Assembly: GCA_001275005.1 (NCBI GenBank)
Contig: JWZX01002281.1
Location: 1-18,162, forward strand
Source: Chrysochromulina tobinii
Taxonomy: Eukaryota; Haptophyta; Prymnesiales; Chrysochromulinaceae
Direction of reading: 5' to 3'
Length of the DNA stretch: 18,162 nucleotides
The stretch's first letter is position 1; each line of letters starts with the position of its first letter. The notes beneath the pieces were generated by a model, which was not told the DNA's origin, did not search any database, and worked only from the letters and a program-made list of their open reading frames with translations. The translations under genes and the position numbers were made by a program. This document shows, piece by piece, positions 16,406 to 18,162 of the stretch.

Positions 16406-16903
16406 TCACTCGGTGACGAGCGAGGCCAGCTCTGCTTCGAGAGCGCTCTTTTGCTGGATTTTTGCTCTCTGATTGGCCTGGAGCACAGCACCCTCTTCAG
16501 CCTCGCGCCGCTCGAGATCTGCGATCTCACGTAGCTTCTTGCGCAGCGTAAGGAGCCGTCGCGGTTGGTCGGCAGCAACGGGCGAAGCTAGAGCTGGTGC
16601 CACCGGAGCTGGACTTGCGGGCTCGAGCTCGCTGCGCTTGGATACGGTGATCTCCTTGGGCGATGGGACGGGCTGATTGATGCGGGTGCTGTCGACCGAA
16701 CCGAGGGCGCGCTTCTGCAAGTCGGTCAGGGTCGCTCCGGCGGCAACCTTGCGGGCGAGAAACTTTGCGAGCACAGCGTCGGCATCGCTCTTGACCAGCT
16801 TCTCGGGGTGCGCGAACTCACGCTTTGGAAGCGGCGGCGGCGCGCGCTTGGCGTCGGCCGCGAAACGTTGCCGGCGACGCTCCCTCTGTAGGGCGTCGGC
16901 CAT
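16406..16903 (-). CDS. Small basic protein with eIF2A/PYM-like helical tail
   Basis: Starting at the Met at 16903 (MADALQRERRR), the protein has 165 residues. It has a basic N terminus, a conserved-looking central part (FAHPEKLVKSDADAVLAKFLARK, about 30-52), then a Pro/Ala/Ser linker (95-113). Its charged C-terminal helix includes LTLRKKLREIADLERREAEE and KIQQKSALEAELASL. A tail of this form (KKLR-I--LE, gap, Q--KI--K--LE-EL) is known from eIF2A and from PYM, which bind ribosomes or translation factors, so a translation-related role is a weak inference. The PYM N-terminal Mago-binding motif is not seen. The frame opens further upstream to 17149, but that extension is Cys/Arg-rich and unlike protein, so I treat it as 5' UTR. 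Confidence 0.65.
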   Translation of the reverse strand: MADALQRERRRQRFAADAKRAPPPLPKREFAHPEKLVKSDADAVLAKFLARKVAAGATLTDLQKRALGSVDSTRINQPVPSPKEITVSKRSELEPASPAPVAPALASPVAADQPRRLLTLRKKLREIADLERREAEEGAVLQANQRAKIQQKSALEAELASLVTE

Positions 16904-17580
16904 CGATAAGTTTTCAAAAAACAGTCCAGGCCGAGTGGCTGCTTTCGGACAATACGGTACTTCAGAGTCAGTTTCGTCAGCGGGCCCCCGCGCGCGCGCC
17001 ACACGGACGCGACATTTCAAATCACACCCTGGGGGGGAGTTGGAGGAAGGATGAAACCGCCGACTTTGCCGTTCGTTCGCAAAGTGCCGTGTACATGTTA
17101 GGGAAAAGGTGCACGCGCCGCGCAGACCAGCACACAAGACACAAGTCACACAATCGTGCTCGGAGGATGGTGGAGGTTCTGTTCAGAGCCTGCCGTGCGC
17201 GTAGGTGCCATACTATAAGTAACTCGTCACTATATGAAGTGACTGATTCGGTTGCGACCCACGCCAATTTATATCCCCGTTGTCTCGGCCCTTTTCTCAA
17301 CACCTTTCTCGGCCCCTTTGAGTGCTTTCTTTACATGTAAAGTACAGCCTTGCCCTCTTGCTTGCCCTTCGCCGTTCTTTCTCCGAATCACTAGTATGGA
17401 CTATCTGGCACGTTGAGCAGCTATACACAGACCCAGCGCTCATGCTAGACGCGTCTACGCGTGTAGCAGCGGCAGCAGGAAGCGGCCTCATGGTTGCATT
17501 TGTTAACACTTGAATTGTCGTCGTCGACAGTTCTTATGGGACAGTGGTCTCATACTTGGTCTTGCGAGGAAGTTGACTTT
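16904..17580. other. Intergenic, no gene visible
   Basis: This holds the presumed promoter and 5' UTR of the small minus-strand gene (to about 17150), then lower-GC sequence with an A/T-rich patch at 17205-17275. A short repeated CTCGGCCC(C)TTT word occurs at 17284-17320. Small open frames here lack protein-like composition. No tRNA was recognised. Confidence 0.45.
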
Positions 17581-17589
17581 GGCATTGTG

Positions 17590-18162
17590 TGACAGATATG
17601 AGTGCGCCGAGCGCCGAGATTCGAGAGCCTCGTTGTACTTGGCGTTGTCGCAACCGAGCCAGAGCCCTTGCGAGTGTGACGCTTGAAGGAGATGAGTGTG
17701 TCACAGGGACTCAGGGTTCCGATTGCTCTTGAGTCGGAGACTGCTGTGCAATCACCCTTGCGAGTGTGGCGCTTAACGCAGATGAGTGTGTCAGGGTTCC
17801 GATCATCGCCGAGCTGTGCACGCGTCGAGCTTGGCGAGCTTGGCGAGCTTGGCGTTGCCGCAACCGAGCCTGTGTCACTGGGTTCCGATGATCGCCGAGC
17901 TGTGCACGCATCGCTTCGAGAACCTCGTTGTACTTGGCGTTGTCGAAACCGAGACAGCAGAGGCCTTTTGCGAGTATGACGCTTGAAGGAAATGAGTGTG
18001 ACAGGGTTCCGATCGCTCTTGCGTCGGAGGCGGCTGTGCACTCGCCCCTGCGAGTGTGGCGCTCAACGGAGATGAGTGTGTCAAGGTTCCGATCATCGCG
18101 AGCTGTGCACGCATCGCCTCGTCGAGCTTGGCGAGCTTGGCGCTGTGGCAACCGAGCCACAG
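17590..18162. repeat. Modular satellite-like tandem array, ~290-300 bp higher-order period
   Basis: Three modules recur. Module D (TTGGCGTTGTCGCAACCGAGC) is near 17638, 17849, 17934 and 18138. Module E (GAGTGTGRCGCTTRA, then GATGAGTGTG) is near 17672, 17762, 17972 and 18052. Module F (GATCATCGCCGAGCTGTGCA) is at 17801, 17887 and 18091. The order is D-E-E-F-D-F-D-E-E-F-D. Most parts recur at a 290-300 bp offset, and GGTTCCGAT occurs five times (17715, 17795, 17881, 18005, 18085). A 9-bp GAGCTTGGC sub-repeat sits within. The array continues past the window edge. Confidence 0.85.

Noticed and set aside
17711-18160. Minus-strand 149-codon frame and others in the right-hand array
   Set aside because: Several frames on both strands are open through the satellite modules and shift between copies. 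The copies are not kept in one frame.
1-18162. CRISPR array, tRNA, rRNA or prophage content
   Set aside because: The repeats lack regular unique spacers, no cloverleaf or rRNA core sequence was recognised, and all genes are of eukaryotic type.

Overview
This window is GC-rich nuclear DNA of a protist, most likely a marine alga; a haptophyte or similar chromist is my best guess. The support is indirect. Genes are compact with few introns (one clear GT-AG intron), proteins are rich in Ala, Glu and Arg, coding repeats are frequent, and secreted Cys-rich and PAN-like proteins sit next to conserved eukaryotic genes (Strawberry notch helicase, mitochondrial ferredoxin, FKBP isomerase, a centrin/calmodulin-type IQ-Sfi1 scaffold). 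There are no operons, Shine-Dalgarno sites or phage genes. No marker here fixes the species.

Layout, left to right. Bases 1-76 look like the 3' end of an upstream plus-strand gene, or an exon ending at a splice donor. Bases 77-535 hold a nested repeat structure: inverted-repeat arms, an 18-bp perfect palindrome and a 30-bp minisatellite. Bases 536-1719 are G-rich, low-complexity non-coding sequence with a very strong GC hairpin. A plus-strand gene for a small secreted Cys-motif protein (1720-2463) converges on a minus-strand adrenodoxin-type ferredoxin gene (2569-3120). The ferredoxin gene shares a ~225-bp divergent promoter with a two-exon Strawberry notch (SBNO) helicase gene (3346-7364). 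Two minus-strand genes follow: a secreted PAN/apple-like Cys-rich protein (7635-8372) and a signal-peptide FKBP-type prolyl isomerase (8617-9180). The FKBP gene is divergent from a very large gene (9435-16151).

The large gene encodes a ~2238-residue scaffold with, in order, a cluster of IQ motifs, coiled coil with 11-residue repeats, acidic repeats, a WW-like module split by an insertion, an EF-hand pair, a long Ala/Glu helix and Sfi1-like Trp repeats. It is the most unusual item in the window and looks like a basal-body/centrosome Ca2+-responsive protein. It converges on a short minus-strand gene (16406-16903) for a basic protein whose helical tail resembles those of eIF2A and PYM. The right end (about 17590-18162) is a modular satellite-like tandem array with a ~290-bp higher-order period, cut by the window edge.

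The genes do not form one pathway. They are housekeeping genes (mitochondrial Fe-S electron transfer, nuclear transcription/chromatin, protein folding in the secretory or plastid route) mixed with lineage-specific secreted proteins. The IQ/Sfi1 giant, the duplicated C-x10-C secreted protein and the two non-coding repeat structures deserve most attention.
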